From: Epithemia pelagica
Taxonomy: Eukaryota; Bacillariophyta; Bacillariophyceae; Surirellales; Surirellaceae
Length of the DNA stretch: 64,000 nt
Direction of reading: 5' to 3'
Assembly: GCA_946965045.2 (NCBI GenBank)
Contig: OX337228.1
Location: 3,720,001-3,784,000 of the forward strand
A program made the position numbers and the translations under genes. This document shows, piece after piece, positions 1 through 9,593 of this stretch. The first letter of the stretch is position 1. Each line of letters begins with the position of its first letter. Under the pieces are notes generated by a model. The model was not told the origin of the DNA, searched no databases, and worked only from the letters and a program-made list of their open reading frames with translations.

Positions 1-1
1 T

Positions 2-241
2 GTCACTACCGATCGTCCCATCAAACGGCGGCGACGAACACGAAGTCGCCGTAAGTCATCTTCGACGAACAGTGGCACCAAAATAAGTGGTGCCCAGCCC
101 TTGACAGACTTCTACCGATTCCAAACGAAGGACAATCGGAAACGAACATTGCAAGAATTGCGACAAAGATTCGAACAAGATTTGGCGAAAGTGCAACAGA
201 TGAAAGAAGACAAGAAGCATTGCTATCGACCCTTTTCATGA
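2..241 (+). CDS. RRP7: RRP7-like rRNA-processing protein, C-terminal part (5' end outside window)
   Basis: The frame is open from base 2 to a TGA at 239-241 and gives the last 79 residues of a protein. A basic stretch (KRRRRTRSRRK) is followed by TDFYRFQ, then a charged helix with the ELRQRFEQD pattern, ending in YRPFS. The DFYRFQ start, the helix of the form LRxxFExD and an RPY/RPF-type C-terminus are the signature of the Rrp7/RRP7A C-terminal domain, which sits in the UTP-C/CURI part of the small-subunit processome and helps mature 18S rRNA in the nucleolus. The N-terminal RRM-like part lies outside the window. The identification rests on this short C-terminal signature only. A GTAAGT-like string at 48 is not treated as a splice donor, because the conserved domain continues in frame beyond it. 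Confidence 0.7.
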   Translation, partial: VTTDRPIKRRRRTRSRRKSSSTNSGTKISGAQPLTDFYRFQTKDNRKRTLQELRQRFEQDLAKVQQMKEDKKHCYRPFS

Positions 242-671
242 ACGTAAGGAAGCGGGTTGAATGCGGCAAATCCTCGTACTGCAACGACTCATCAACTTTG
301 GTCTAGATAGTTGGCAGTGTGACCAACTGTAAATCCAGCCAACAACAGCGGAGGGATCTCCTCCACGTCATTACGTGTTTTTCGAGAGTACAGACAGAGT
401 AGAACATACAAGGGAGGAAAAATGAAACAACGCTCTAGTATCAGAGAGCAACAGCATATAAAGAAAGTGCAGATTTCATGTTCTGTATGCCATTGCTCGT
501 TGACTCTGTTCTTGGGATAAACGGAGTTAAACACACGCGTTTGTTGCGTCTTTTGTACGAGAACGGCATGTGACATAATGTTTGTAGCATGGATAGATTC
601 TGGATACACATCGTACGACAGTAGATTGAGAATCCAACAGAATGCATCGTCGAAAGTTTCTTGGTTTTTGT

Positions 672-1007
672 CTAATTGTTTTTCGTCTTGAGCCGGTTGG
701 AAGGCATATCGGAATACGGGTGTGGTCGTTTCCACCCCATGGGTGGCGTCAAATAGGCTAAGAGCAAGGCACCGGCCGTGGCACCGACTGCAACATGCCA
801 CTGATCGGTATAGCGGTAGACAGCAAAGGGAAGGAGAAACAAGACAGTTGTCGCCGTATTAATCATGAGAGACTTGATATCATGGCCAGCTGAGATAAAT
901 TCAAGAGTGTGCGATGGCACAAACAACGCGAACCGACGAAGCGACAACATTCGAAAGAAAAAGAGAGAAACAATCACAGATACATGAGAAGATGGTCGTG
1001 CAAACAT
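672..1007 (-). CDS. Small hydrophobic protein, unknown
   Basis: An ATG at 1007 opens a 111-residue frame. It contains a hydrophobic N-terminal stretch (around residues 8-32) and two further hydrophobic segments (around 50-63 and 73-88), then a polar C-terminal tail (GWKRPHPYSDMP). I do not recognise a family. It faces the RRP7-like gene, leaving about 430 bp between the two 3' ends. A second start at residue 20 is equally possible, and an intron could replace the present C-terminus. A longer frame at 292-801 on the same strand looks less protein-like. Moderate-to-low confidence that this is a real gene. Confidence 0.35.
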   Translation of the reverse strand: MFARPSSHVSVIVSLFFFRMLSLRRFALFVPSHTLEFISAGHDIKSLMINTATTVLFLLPFAVYRYTDQWHVAVGATAGALLLAYLTPPMGWKRPHPYSDMPSNRLKTKNN

Positions 1008-1459
1008 TGAGTTCTATTGAGGCTCATTCTTGGACTCACAATGATACGGCTTTTCTTCAGGAGAGGTAGTCGACATGGCAATCTGTGTAATTTTCGTGAA
1101 ATGACAGGATCTACTGGGAACAGCGCAAATTGCAATAAGGTTCTTAATGGAGCGACGTGACTGCTTGGAAAAGTATCTACTGCATGTGGTTCCTGGAGGC
1201 GTGATGCAGGCAAGCTGGAAGAAAAGAGTCGTTACCTTGCTTGGTAACTTGCAAGAATGATCATTGATGATGATGATGATGGGAGATGACGATTGCGACG
1301 ACAACGACACAGACACACAACACATGCCCCGGAACCCGGAACTCCGACGGGCGTGGGGTAGAACCTGATCATCCCCCCACTAACACAAAAGATCCGTGTG
1401 TCTCATTACACTTCCGAGTTGCCCCCGAGATCGCCATGGTGATGGTGATGGTGATGGTG
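1008..1459. other. Intergenic, no gene seen
   Basis: No convincing coding frame. The right end (about 1436-1459) is a GATGGT hexamer microsatellite that serves as the insertion site of the foldback element at 1460. Confidence 0.5.
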
Positions 1460-1570
1460 TACCCCTAGCGGAAGGGTGAGTCCTGGTCGTGAATGAGAGA
1501 GGGAGCATTCTGATACTCATTGCACACCACTGTCATTCACACGCACGACTCACCCTTCCGCTAGGGGGTA
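1460..1570. mobile_element. 111-bp MITE-like foldback element with TACCCC ends
   Basis: The ends are inverted repeats of more than 20 bp: the left arm starts TACCCCTAGCGGAAGG at 1460, and the right arm, read in reverse complement from 1570, starts TACCCCCTAGCGGAAGG. They differ by one extra C. The 10 bases before the element (1450-1459) and after it (1571-1580) are both GGTGATGGTG. Removing the element and one copy restores an unbroken GATGGT hexamer tract. The element has no coding capacity. Its first bases match the ends of the 4.5-kb helicase element at 41436-45911 (TACCCCCCAGCGG), so it is probably a non-autonomous relative. Confidence 0.7.
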
Positions 1571-2221
1571 GGTGATGGTGATGGTTATGGTGGGTGCCCC
1601 CAAACGGACACAAGTCCGACTGGAAAAGAATGCTTTACGGCCCAAATTCCACGTTGCTCACCATCTGTGAGAAACAATGTTGTAGCAATAATACCTTTTC
1701 CTACGAGCAAATGTTCGATTGAAGACTGATGCTCTCTTCTTGACAGAGCATCCATCAAATACGAGAGGGCTGGGTGCCATGCCCGATGTTCCTACGTAAA
1801 ACATACTCCCAGTACAAACTACTCCTACAAAAAGAAGTAGGAGTAACAGTACTCTAGTAGATTGCTCATATAACGCTGCTTCTCAGACCCAACCTATCGC
1901 CTGGGGTGCCGTCGACCGAAATGCATGGCCTACAGATAGTACTCCTAATCATGGACTAACTGGTGTCGAAAGCGCTAGAAGTATCACATGCGACGATTCC
2001 AACAGTACTCCGAGAAGTAGATTACATCGACAAACGAAGAGAAGGAGGAGAAGGAGTAGAAGAAGTGAGACTATGACGAATGACGACGGAAGTTTGGACC
2101 ACGATAATACTCCTAGACCATAGGGACCATAGACAACTACCTAGGTAGACAAGCTAGAATAAGGACTATTGCACGAAGTTGCTTGTTTCGAGTAATGCCT
2201 ACTCCACTATCTACTACTCCT
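1571..2221. other. Non-coding region rich in TACTCCTA / TAGGAGTA motifs
   Basis: No coding frame. From about 1800 the octamer TACTCCTA or its complement, or close variants, recurs in both orientations (near 1821, 1838, 1940, 2004, 2108, 2197 and 2213-2228). The last of these forms the left junction of the Crypton array. A GA-rich stretch lies at about 2035-2065. Confidence 0.5.
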
Positions 2222-4943
2222 AGGAGTAGGTAGGAAATACAACCAATGTAGTATTTTCTCCAGTAGGCTCTGGGTGAAGGCAGTAGACGAGGTTGTGGTA
2301 TTGCGCGAGCACATAGTGGTATCTACACACTGCCCTCTTTGGACTACTGTGGTATATCATACAACCAACTGTCGTACTTTTGGCTGTTTTTTTAGGCCGT
2401 AAAAGACAACTAGTTTGACGCACGTACTGGTACTGTGGGTAAAAGTACAGTCAATACAACCTTACAACCAACCATCACAAATTCAAGAGAGCGACAAAAG
2501 AGCAACAATCATCCCTACTGGCGAACAACAAATTTCTACAAGACAAACAGGATGCCTCGAACCAAGAATGACTACAAACCCTACCTTGTTGCAATGATGA
2601 GCCATCTGGATGGATGGACCTACAGCCGAGGAACGCAGTTCTCAAGGGAGCAGTTGTTGCGACTCAAACCAGTAGACATAGTGAGATGGATGAATTTCAA
2701 GACGTTTGGGGTTGATGATCCACCAATTGATGCCAATCCAACACATGCACGCTCATCATCAATACTATATTGGAAGAAGGCCATTTCATCGTTCATGCCA
2801 TGCCGACTTCCGCACTGGAATGAAGAATCTTTGTCTGGCAACCCAACAAAGTCCCAAGAGGTTAATGACCTTATTACGCGCGTGAGAAAGAAGGAAGTTC
2901 GCAAGCAAGGAGTTGAGTCGAAAGCTCGCCGTCCTTTGACCGAGGGTGAGTTCCGCCAGGTGCAGATCATCCTTCGAGAGAGTCCAGAGAATGGCCACAT
3001 AACTCGGTATGGCATACCAGGTTTTGTGAATTTTCTAAGTCACATGATTGCACGCCCTGACTGCGTGAGCCAGTGGAAAAAAGAGCTCCTAGAGCCACAT
3101 GATGTTTATCCTGAGTTTGCTGTCAAGGCGCAACTCTCATGGGCTAAGAATGTGCAACAAGAGGGAGACGCACCATGGCAGATTGTTCTTGGCTCTCGGG
3201 ATCCATTTTTCTGTGTTTTCATTGGCCTTGCCATATGGCTTGAGTTTTATCTATCAAGTCAATCGGGCCCTTTATTGACTCCCTATGTTTTCGCATTCAC
3301 AACGGACACAAGAGTACCCAAAGGAGGTGAAGCAACAAATGACTATGTCCGAGAAGTGCTGACCAAACTCTATGCCAGCAGTGAATTTGTTAGAGAGCGT
3401 GGTGGGCTATTGGGAGCTTATAGTATACGCAAATTTGGCTCAACAAGAGCTAGGCGAGGAGGTGCATCAAAGGATGAAAAGGACTATAGAGGTCGCTGGA
3501 AGAAGAATCGCCGCGTTTCGGATGTCTATGATGACGCTGAACTGCCATACCCAGATGGCAAGGTTGCGGCATTGTTGTGTCCAGGAGGACCCTGCAGCTA
3601 CCGAATCAAGACAAACAGTTGTGTCACGAATGATTGGATACTAGATCATGTTGTGCCATCTATTGCTGGCTCTGTGTACGGAAGGACTTTAGCTACAATT
3701 TTGGGGAAGGCTCTTCTATGGGTAATTTTTTCAGACAAGAAACACTGGGTCCCTCCAGCAATTGTTGCCCGCGTAACTGATGCATATAGAGAGCTTGTGG
3801 GTGAAGAGGATACATCAGGAGCCCTTGCTAATCCTGTGGAAAAGAAACTTCTTGTTGTCACTGGTGATGACGCAACGCTTGTCATAACCGAAATCAATGC
3901 GACACCAGCTGCTGCATCACTTGGGGTTTCAACAGCTCCTGCACCAGCGCAAGACAATAATGTTGAAGGGCAAGCGCCCATTCCGAATGATGAACCACCC
4001 TTGCAGCAACCAGTTGTCTTGGGAGGACACATGGAGAGCCAGACTTCCCGGCAACTGCTTCATACGATTGTCAACCAACTCAACACAATCCAGTCTTCTA
4101 TGTCAGCAATGGCTGAATCCATTGTAGAAGGAAGAGAAACTGACAGAGCAATGATGCAGAGTCAGTTTCGAATCGTTCACTCAAACATGCGCCGCATTTC
4201 TCAGGAACCACTCCGCCTCTTGCGTCGTGCAATACGAGGAAACAATCAACAAAATGGAAATCAAAGAAACAATCATGCCAACAATAATAATGAGAACAAT
4301 GCACCAGTATATCAGAATAATTTTGGAGGTAATGGTGCTGGTGGTGCTGTTCTTGCGGGTGGACAGCCACTTGGTGAGCAGCATGGTGCAGAAAATTTTG
4401 ATGGTGATGCTGTCGGAGTGGCAAACCCACAAGTGCTTGCAGAGCTTTCTCCAACTCCAAGAAACTTGTACACTCTCTGGGAGGAATACATGGTAGGGAT
4501 TGGTGGTAGAAAACCTGCAAGGATGTTTAGCAGACAGGAAAGAGGCCGGTGTAAGCACAAGTATCACAGAAGAAAAATTGTTTGGGATCGGATTGCACTG
4601 TTAATCAATGCTGGACTTACTTCACACATGGCCTGTGACAGAATTTATGATGTGTATGGCCATGGAGCCACGGTCACAACAATCATCAATGCTCTCAAAA
4701 AAGATATTAGAGAGAATTCACTTGATGACAGGTTAAGAGTATGATTGTTGCTGCGGCTTCACCTGAAACTAGACTTTTATGTAATCTATGCTACCTGGAC
4801 ATGGAGTATCTTGATTGATGAGGGGATAGCCTAGCAAGATATTGCCAGTAGGAAATCTCCGTACACCATACATACGAGAACTTGTGTACTGTCTCTACTC
4901 TCTACACGGTTGCACTATTTGTTGCATTCGTTCACACTACCAA
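2222..4943 (+). mobile_element. Crypton-like tyrosine-recombinase transposon, copy 1 of a tandem pair
   Basis: This 2,722-bp unit starts with AGGAGTA (2222-2228) and is followed directly by a second unit starting with the same heptamer. There are no terminal inverted repeats and no long terminal repeats, as expected for Cryptons, which move by tyrosine recombinase through a presumed circular form. The two units are nearly identical; I find four substitutions (2272, 2509, 4737 and 4832 against 4994, 5231, 7459 and 7554). The sequence left of the first AGGAGTA (CTACTACTCCT) and right of the last one (TCTACCG) are unrelated to the unit, so the element boundaries fall exactly at the heptamer. Confidence 0.85.
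2552..4744 (+). CDS. Crypton-type tyrosine recombinase (copy 1)
   Basis: The first in-frame ATG is at 2552 and gives 730 residues; the frame extends upstream only without ATG. In order: an N-terminal helical region with a basic NPTKS...VRKKEVRK stretch (about residues 95-120); a recombinase core with a candidate first catalytic Arg (IARPD, about 168), a lysine region (WAKNV, about 197-201), a box II of the form YSIRK (about 290-294) and a candidate nucleophile Tyr in VSDVYDD (about 326); a predicted coiled coil (about 505-580); an Asn/Gly-rich linker; and a C-terminal LWxEYMVGIGGRK region. The last resembles the GCR1_C DNA-binding domain found in some Cryptons. Box II has Tyr where most recombinases have His. 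It should cut and rejoin DNA in trans for the element. Catalytic residue assignments are inference. Confidence 0.75.
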   Translation: MPRTKNDYKPYLVAMMSHLDGWTYSRGTQFSREQLLRLKPVDIVRWMNFKTFGVDDPPIDANPTHARSSSILYWKKAISSFMPCRLPHWNEESLSGNPTKSQEVNDLITRVRKKEVRKQGVESKARRPLTEGEFRQVQIILRESPENGHITRYGIPGFVNFLSHMIARPDCVSQWKKELLEPHDVYPEFAVKAQLSWAKNVQQEGDAPWQIVLGSRDPFFCVFIGLAIWLEFYLSSQSGPLLTPYVFAFTTDTRVPKGGEATNDYVREVLTKLYASSEFVRERGGLLGAYSIRKFGSTRARRGGASKDEKDYRGRWKKNRRVSDVYDDAELPYPDGKVAALLCPGGPCSYRIKTNSCVTNDWILDHVVPSIAGSVYGRTLATILGKALLWVIFSDKKHWVPPAIVARVTDAYRELVGEEDTSGALANPVEKKLLVVTGDDATLVITEINATPAAASLGVSTAPAPAQDNNVEGQAPIPNDEPPLQQPVVLGGHMESQTSRQLLHTIVNQLNTIQSSMSAMAESIVEGRETDRAMMQSQFRIVHSNMRRISQEPLRLLRRAIRGNNQQNGNQRNNHANNNNENNAPVYQNNFGGNGAGGAVLAGGQPLGEQHGAENFDGDAVGVANPQVLAELSPTPRNLYTLWEEYMVGIGGRKPARMFSRQERGRCKHKYHRRKIVWDRIALLINAGLTSHMACDRIYDVYGHGATVTTIINALKKDIRENSLDDRLRV

Positions 4944-7672
4944 AGGAGTAGGTAGGAAATACAACCAATGTAGTATTTTCTCCAGTAGGCTCTAGGTGAA
5001 GGCAGTAGACGAGGTTGTGGTATTGCGCGAGCACATAGTGGTATCTACACACTGCCCTCTTTGGACTACTGTGGTATATCATACAACCAACTGTCGTACT
5101 TTTGGCTGTTTTTTTAGGCCGTAAAAGACAACTAGTTTGACGCACGTACTGGTACTGTGGGTAAAAGTACAGTCAATACAACCTTACAACCAACCATCAC
5201 AAATTCAAGAGAGCGACAAAAGAGCAACAACCATCCCTACTGGCGAACAACAAATTTCTACAAGACAAACAGGATGCCTCGAACCAAGAATGACTACAAA
5301 CCCTACCTTGTTGCAATGATGAGCCATCTGGATGGATGGACCTACAGCCGAGGAACGCAGTTCTCAAGGGAGCAGTTGTTGCGACTCAAACCAGTAGACA
5401 TAGTGAGATGGATGAATTTCAAGACGTTTGGGGTTGATGATCCACCAATTGATGCCAATCCAACACATGCACGCTCATCATCAATACTATATTGGAAGAA
5501 GGCCATTTCATCGTTCATGCCATGCCGACTTCCGCACTGGAATGAAGAATCTTTGTCTGGCAACCCAACAAAGTCCCAAGAGGTTAATGACCTTATTACG
5601 CGCGTGAGAAAGAAGGAAGTTCGCAAGCAAGGAGTTGAGTCGAAAGCTCGCCGTCCTTTGACCGAGGGTGAGTTCCGCCAGGTGCAGATCATCCTTCGAG
5701 AGAGTCCAGAGAATGGCCACATAACTCGGTATGGCATACCAGGTTTTGTGAATTTTCTAAGTCACATGATTGCACGCCCTGACTGCGTGAGCCAGTGGAA
5801 AAAAGAGCTCCTAGAGCCACATGATGTTTATCCTGAGTTTGCTGTCAAGGCGCAACTCTCATGGGCTAAGAATGTGCAACAAGAGGGAGACGCACCATGG
5901 CAGATTGTTCTTGGCTCTCGGGATCCATTTTTCTGTGTTTTCATTGGCCTTGCCATATGGCTTGAGTTTTATCTATCAAGTCAATCGGGCCCTTTATTGA
6001 CTCCCTATGTTTTCGCATTCACAACGGACACAAGAGTACCCAAAGGAGGTGAAGCAACAAATGACTATGTCCGAGAAGTGCTGACCAAACTCTATGCCAG
6101 CAGTGAATTTGTTAGAGAGCGTGGTGGGCTATTGGGAGCTTATAGTATACGCAAATTTGGCTCAACAAGAGCTAGGCGAGGAGGTGCATCAAAGGATGAA
6201 AAGGACTATAGAGGTCGCTGGAAGAAGAATCGCCGCGTTTCGGATGTCTATGATGACGCTGAACTGCCATACCCAGATGGCAAGGTTGCGGCATTGTTGT
6301 GTCCAGGAGGACCCTGCAGCTACCGAATCAAGACAAACAGTTGTGTCACGAATGATTGGATACTAGATCATGTTGTGCCATCTATTGCTGGCTCTGTGTA
6401 CGGAAGGACTTTAGCTACAATTTTGGGGAAGGCTCTTCTATGGGTAATTTTTTCAGACAAGAAACACTGGGTCCCTCCAGCAATTGTTGCCCGCGTAACT
6501 GATGCATATAGAGAGCTTGTGGGTGAAGAGGATACATCAGGAGCCCTTGCTAATCCTGTGGAAAAGAAACTTCTTGTTGTCACTGGTGATGACGCAACGC
6601 TTGTCATAACCGAAATCAATGCGACACCAGCTGCTGCATCACTTGGGGTTTCAACAGCTCCTGCACCAGCGCAAGACAATAATGTTGAAGGGCAAGCGCC
6701 CATTCCGAATGATGAACCACCCTTGCAGCAACCAGTTGTCTTGGGAGGACACATGGAGAGCCAGACTTCCCGGCAACTGCTTCATACGATTGTCAACCAA
6801 CTCAACACAATCCAGTCTTCTATGTCAGCAATGGCTGAATCCATTGTAGAAGGAAGAGAAACTGACAGAGCAATGATGCAGAGTCAGTTTCGAATCGTTC
6901 ACTCAAACATGCGCCGCATTTCTCAGGAACCACTCCGCCTCTTGCGTCGTGCAATACGAGGAAACAATCAACAAAATGGAAATCAAAGAAACAATCATGC
7001 CAACAATAATAATGAGAACAATGCACCAGTATATCAGAATAATTTTGGAGGTAATGGTGCTGGTGGTGCTGTTCTTGCGGGTGGACAGCCACTTGGTGAG
7101 CAGCATGGTGCAGAAAATTTTGATGGTGATGCTGTCGGAGTGGCAAACCCACAAGTGCTTGCAGAGCTTTCTCCAACTCCAAGAAACTTGTACACTCTCT
7201 GGGAGGAATACATGGTAGGGATTGGTGGTAGAAAACCTGCAAGGATGTTTAGCAGACAGGAAAGAGGCCGGTGTAAGCACAAGTATCACAGAAGAAAAAT
7301 TGTTTGGGATCGGATTGCACTGTTAATCAATGCTGGACTTACTTCACACATGGCCTGTGACAGAATTTATGATGTGTATGGCCATGGAGCCACGGTCACA
7401 ACAATCATCAATGCTCTCAAAAAAGATATTAGAGAGAATTCACTTGATTACAGGTTAAGAGTATGATTGTTGCTGCGGCTTCACCTGAAACTAGACTTTT
7501 ATGTAATCTATGCTACCTGGACATGGAGTATCTTGATTGATGAGGGGATAGCCAAGCAAGATATTGCCAGTAGGAAATCTCCGTACACCATACATACGAG
7601 AACTTGTGTACTGTCTCTACTCTCTACACGGTTGCACTATTTGTTGCATTCGTTCACACTACCAAAGGAGTA
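4944..7672 (+). mobile_element. Crypton-like transposon, copy 2, ending in the third AGGAGTA
   Basis: This is the second head-to-tail unit (4944-7665) plus the terminal AGGAGTA at 7666-7672. The spacing of the three heptamers is exactly 2,722 bp each time (2222, 4944, 7666). An empty site would read ...CTACTCCT-AGGAGTA-TCTACCG... . This arrangement is what one recombination between a circular element and an already integrated copy would leave, although unequal exchange could give the same result. Confidence 0.85.
5274..7466 (+). CDS. Crypton-type tyrosine recombinase (copy 2)
   Basis: Same 730-residue protein as copy 1, starting at ATG 5274. The only protein difference I find is near the C-terminus, where copy 1 has SLDDRLRV and copy 2 has SLDYRLRV (G to T at 7459, in the second codon of the pair). 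Domain order and candidate catalytic residues are as in copy 1. Both copies are fully open, so either could supply the recombinase. About 330 bp of 5' leader precedes each ATG inside the unit, and about 200 bp of 3' non-coding sequence follows, so each copy carries its own flanking control sequence. Confidence 0.75.
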   Translation: MPRTKNDYKPYLVAMMSHLDGWTYSRGTQFSREQLLRLKPVDIVRWMNFKTFGVDDPPIDANPTHARSSSILYWKKAISSFMPCRLPHWNEESLSGNPTKSQEVNDLITRVRKKEVRKQGVESKARRPLTEGEFRQVQIILRESPENGHITRYGIPGFVNFLSHMIARPDCVSQWKKELLEPHDVYPEFAVKAQLSWAKNVQQEGDAPWQIVLGSRDPFFCVFIGLAIWLEFYLSSQSGPLLTPYVFAFTTDTRVPKGGEATNDYVREVLTKLYASSEFVRERGGLLGAYSIRKFGSTRARRGGASKDEKDYRGRWKKNRRVSDVYDDAELPYPDGKVAALLCPGGPCSYRIKTNSCVTNDWILDHVVPSIAGSVYGRTLATILGKALLWVIFSDKKHWVPPAIVARVTDAYRELVGEEDTSGALANPVEKKLLVVTGDDATLVITEINATPAAASLGVSTAPAPAQDNNVEGQAPIPNDEPPLQQPVVLGGHMESQTSRQLLHTIVNQLNTIQSSMSAMAESIVEGRETDRAMMQSQFRIVHSNMRRISQEPLRLLRRAIRGNNQQNGNQRNNHANNNNENNAPVYQNNFGGNGAGGAVLAGGQPLGEQHGAENFDGDAVGVANPQVLAELSPTPRNLYTLWEEYMVGIGGRKPARMFSRQERGRCKHKYHRRKIVWDRIALLINAGLTSHMACDRIYDVYGHGATVTTIINALKKDIRENSLDYRLRV

Positions 7673-8493
7673 TCTACCGTAATTTTCAGAGTCCTGGTAG
7701 CTACTCCTACTAGAGGAGACAGTACTCCTAGCTAGCTAGCGCCCGGCGCACACACGAGTCAACAACCACCCGCTAAAAACGCGAACGAGAATCTGCAGCT
7801 TCTGGGGGATCTGTCTCTCCGCATCTTCTTCGTGGGGGAAGATTGCTTTCCTTCGTTCTTTCGGAAATTGCAGATGTGTAATGTGTACAAGACCGAACTT
7901 CGGCGGAAGAAACTTGGTCTGTCTGGCTTCTGGAGAGCCAACCAATGCAGGTTCCCCAATGCATTTGTGAAATCTTCCCACACGACCACGACTATCTTGC
8001 GGCACTCAAGTCTTGTAAAGACGAGAACCTGGGATGTGGAGCGCGGCATCTTGTATGAGCCAAAGAGTAGGACATCTTGATCATCCACGTCATCCAGTCG
8101 TACAAGGCCAATTTTTCAGGTGCGCCCGAGCCAAAATTGCCAGAGAGAGAAAGAATCGGCTCTGCCAGCACGCGCGAATAGATGGTACATTACAATACCG
8201 TTGAGTGTGACCAAACGGCACTTAGAGGTAATTAGGCACACACCATTCATTGGTCTTCTCATTTTGTTTGTTGGTAGCTCGGGTTTTGTTACATGGGTGA
8301 CACACTCTTTCATCGCCAACTCACCTCACAAGACAACGGCACAAACATACATAGCCACAACTGGAAACTCAACAAAGAAAGGCAGAAACCACCGAAAACA
8401 AACTAAACCACCAAAACCCAACCGCAGGTAACAACAAGTCACGCCTAGGTGGTTCCCTCCATTCGTGCTCATTGCTGGTCGTCGCATTCCACG
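7673..8493. other. Intergenic region, no gene recognised
   Basis: It begins with more TACTCCTA motifs (about 7700-7735). Frames of 80-110 codons exist on both strands between 7736 and 8090 but overlap one another and show no recognisable domain, so I do not call a gene. 8120-8493 is probably the promoter and 5' leader of the gene starting at 8494. Confidence 0.4.
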
Positions 8494-9429
8494 ATGACAA
8501 TAAGGTTGGGCGCTGAATCTGCCACCATGTCCCGTCTACCCCCAAACGAAGCAACCTCAACATCAGCTACAACACAACGGGACAATCGTAAATCTGTTCG
8601 TTTTGCTAGAGGCGCAGATGTGTATATAACGACTGATGCAGAAGCAGAAAATACGTTATCGAGTGATGAGTTGTGGTATAGTCGCAAAGATTTGAAGCGA
8701 TTCAAGGCGCACACAGTTCAAATTGCCAGTGATATCATTCAAGGTGAACATGGCCACAAGGCCTCGTTGTACTGGCAACATGTATTGCAGCGTGCATATG
8801 AAGCAGTGCACGAACAAGCATGGCATTATCAACAACGACAACAAGAACTGCATGAGCAGAAACAAAGACTAGCGGCAAGTAAGGGCCACTGCCAAAGCCC
8901 CTTGTGTACTTCTTCCCTTGAGGATGAGGACAATGCAGCAACAATACGTGGATTGCTTTCAGACAGTGAGGGCGCCAATTTGCGCGACTTGTATTCTTAC
9001 AATTCGCTTTGTCCACTGGGAATGGAGCATTTGCTTGTGGACGTTATGGCGCACGATGCCGCCTGTCGCCAACATGAATTGCTGGACCGGATTGTGGTAA
9101 TGGAAGAACGGTGTGGCCACGCTTTGCCCGATCTGTTGCCTGACCTGATTCGCATGTCATGCCAGTCGTTGACACGCGGACCGCAATGGATGGCTCATCA
9201 AATTGCACTTGCACTGGCTGCCTCACAAGGGTATGTGGCGGATACTACGAGACCCAGACAAGCACAACAACAGCCACTGCATTTGGCTCCCGCATCCAAG
9301 TCTGCTAGGTTGTCCTCTCTTCCACCCAAACTGGTTCCTGTGGTCGATGACTCGTCCGTGTCATCTGGTTCCTCGACTTATTCCATCCCCAGGGAAACAT
9401 TATCGAACACGAGCAAGGCCGCATGCTGA
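8494..9429 (+). CDS. Diatom-type protein of unknown function with an N-terminal SVRF...WYS motif
   Basis: ATG at 8494 gives 311 residues; the frame extends upstream only through a GTG. An alternative start lies 11 codons in (MSRLPP). Near the N-terminus there is a KSVRFARGADVYITT stretch followed about 20 residues later by ELWYSRKDLKRFK. This arrangement, a beta-like SVRF strand then an acidic linker then W-Y-S/T with a charged helix, is a pattern I know from many uncharacterised diatom proteins. A Gln/Glu-rich helix follows (WHYQQRQQELHEQKQR), then an acidic region and a low-complexity Ser-rich C-terminus. No catalytic motif, signal peptide or membrane segment is visible. Function unknown. 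Confidence 0.7.
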   Translation: MTIRLGAESATMSRLPPNEATSTSATTQRDNRKSVRFARGADVYITTDAEAENTLSSDELWYSRKDLKRFKAHTVQIASDIIQGEHGHKASLYWQHVLQRAYEAVHEQAWHYQQRQQELHEQKQRLAASKGHCQSPLCTSSLEDEDNAATIRGLLSDSEGANLRDLYSYNSLCPLGMEHLLVDVMAHDAACRQHELLDRIVVMEERCGHALPDLLPDLIRMSCQSLTRGPQWMAHQIALALAASQGYVADTTRPRQAQQQPLHLAPASKSARLSSLPPKLVPVVDDSSVSSGSSTYSIPRETLSNTSKAAC

Positions 9430-9593
9430 CACCTGCATCAAGTGAGCCTTGAACTCTGTGAAGTCTAGAGTATAGAATAGCATGTAAAACTATTGGAAAT
9501 TGCTAGGAGTTATGACTCTCCCAACTCATTTTTCGAGGTGCTAGTGGGGTCAAGATTCTACTACCGATACTCCTAGTGGCCAAGGTAGATTCT

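Noticed and set aside
292-801. A 169-codon frame on the minus strand
   Set aside because: It is Cys-rich and irregular, with no domain, and overlaps the better hydrophobic frame at 672-1007.
2435-2551. A 39-codon N-terminal extension of the Crypton recombinase
   Set aside because: It begins at GTG, not ATG. The first ATG in frame is 2552, and the conserved part starts after it; the same holds for copy 2.
7736-8088. Several overlapping frames of 60-110 codons
   Set aside because: None shows a domain or splice structure; they shadow one another on both strands.
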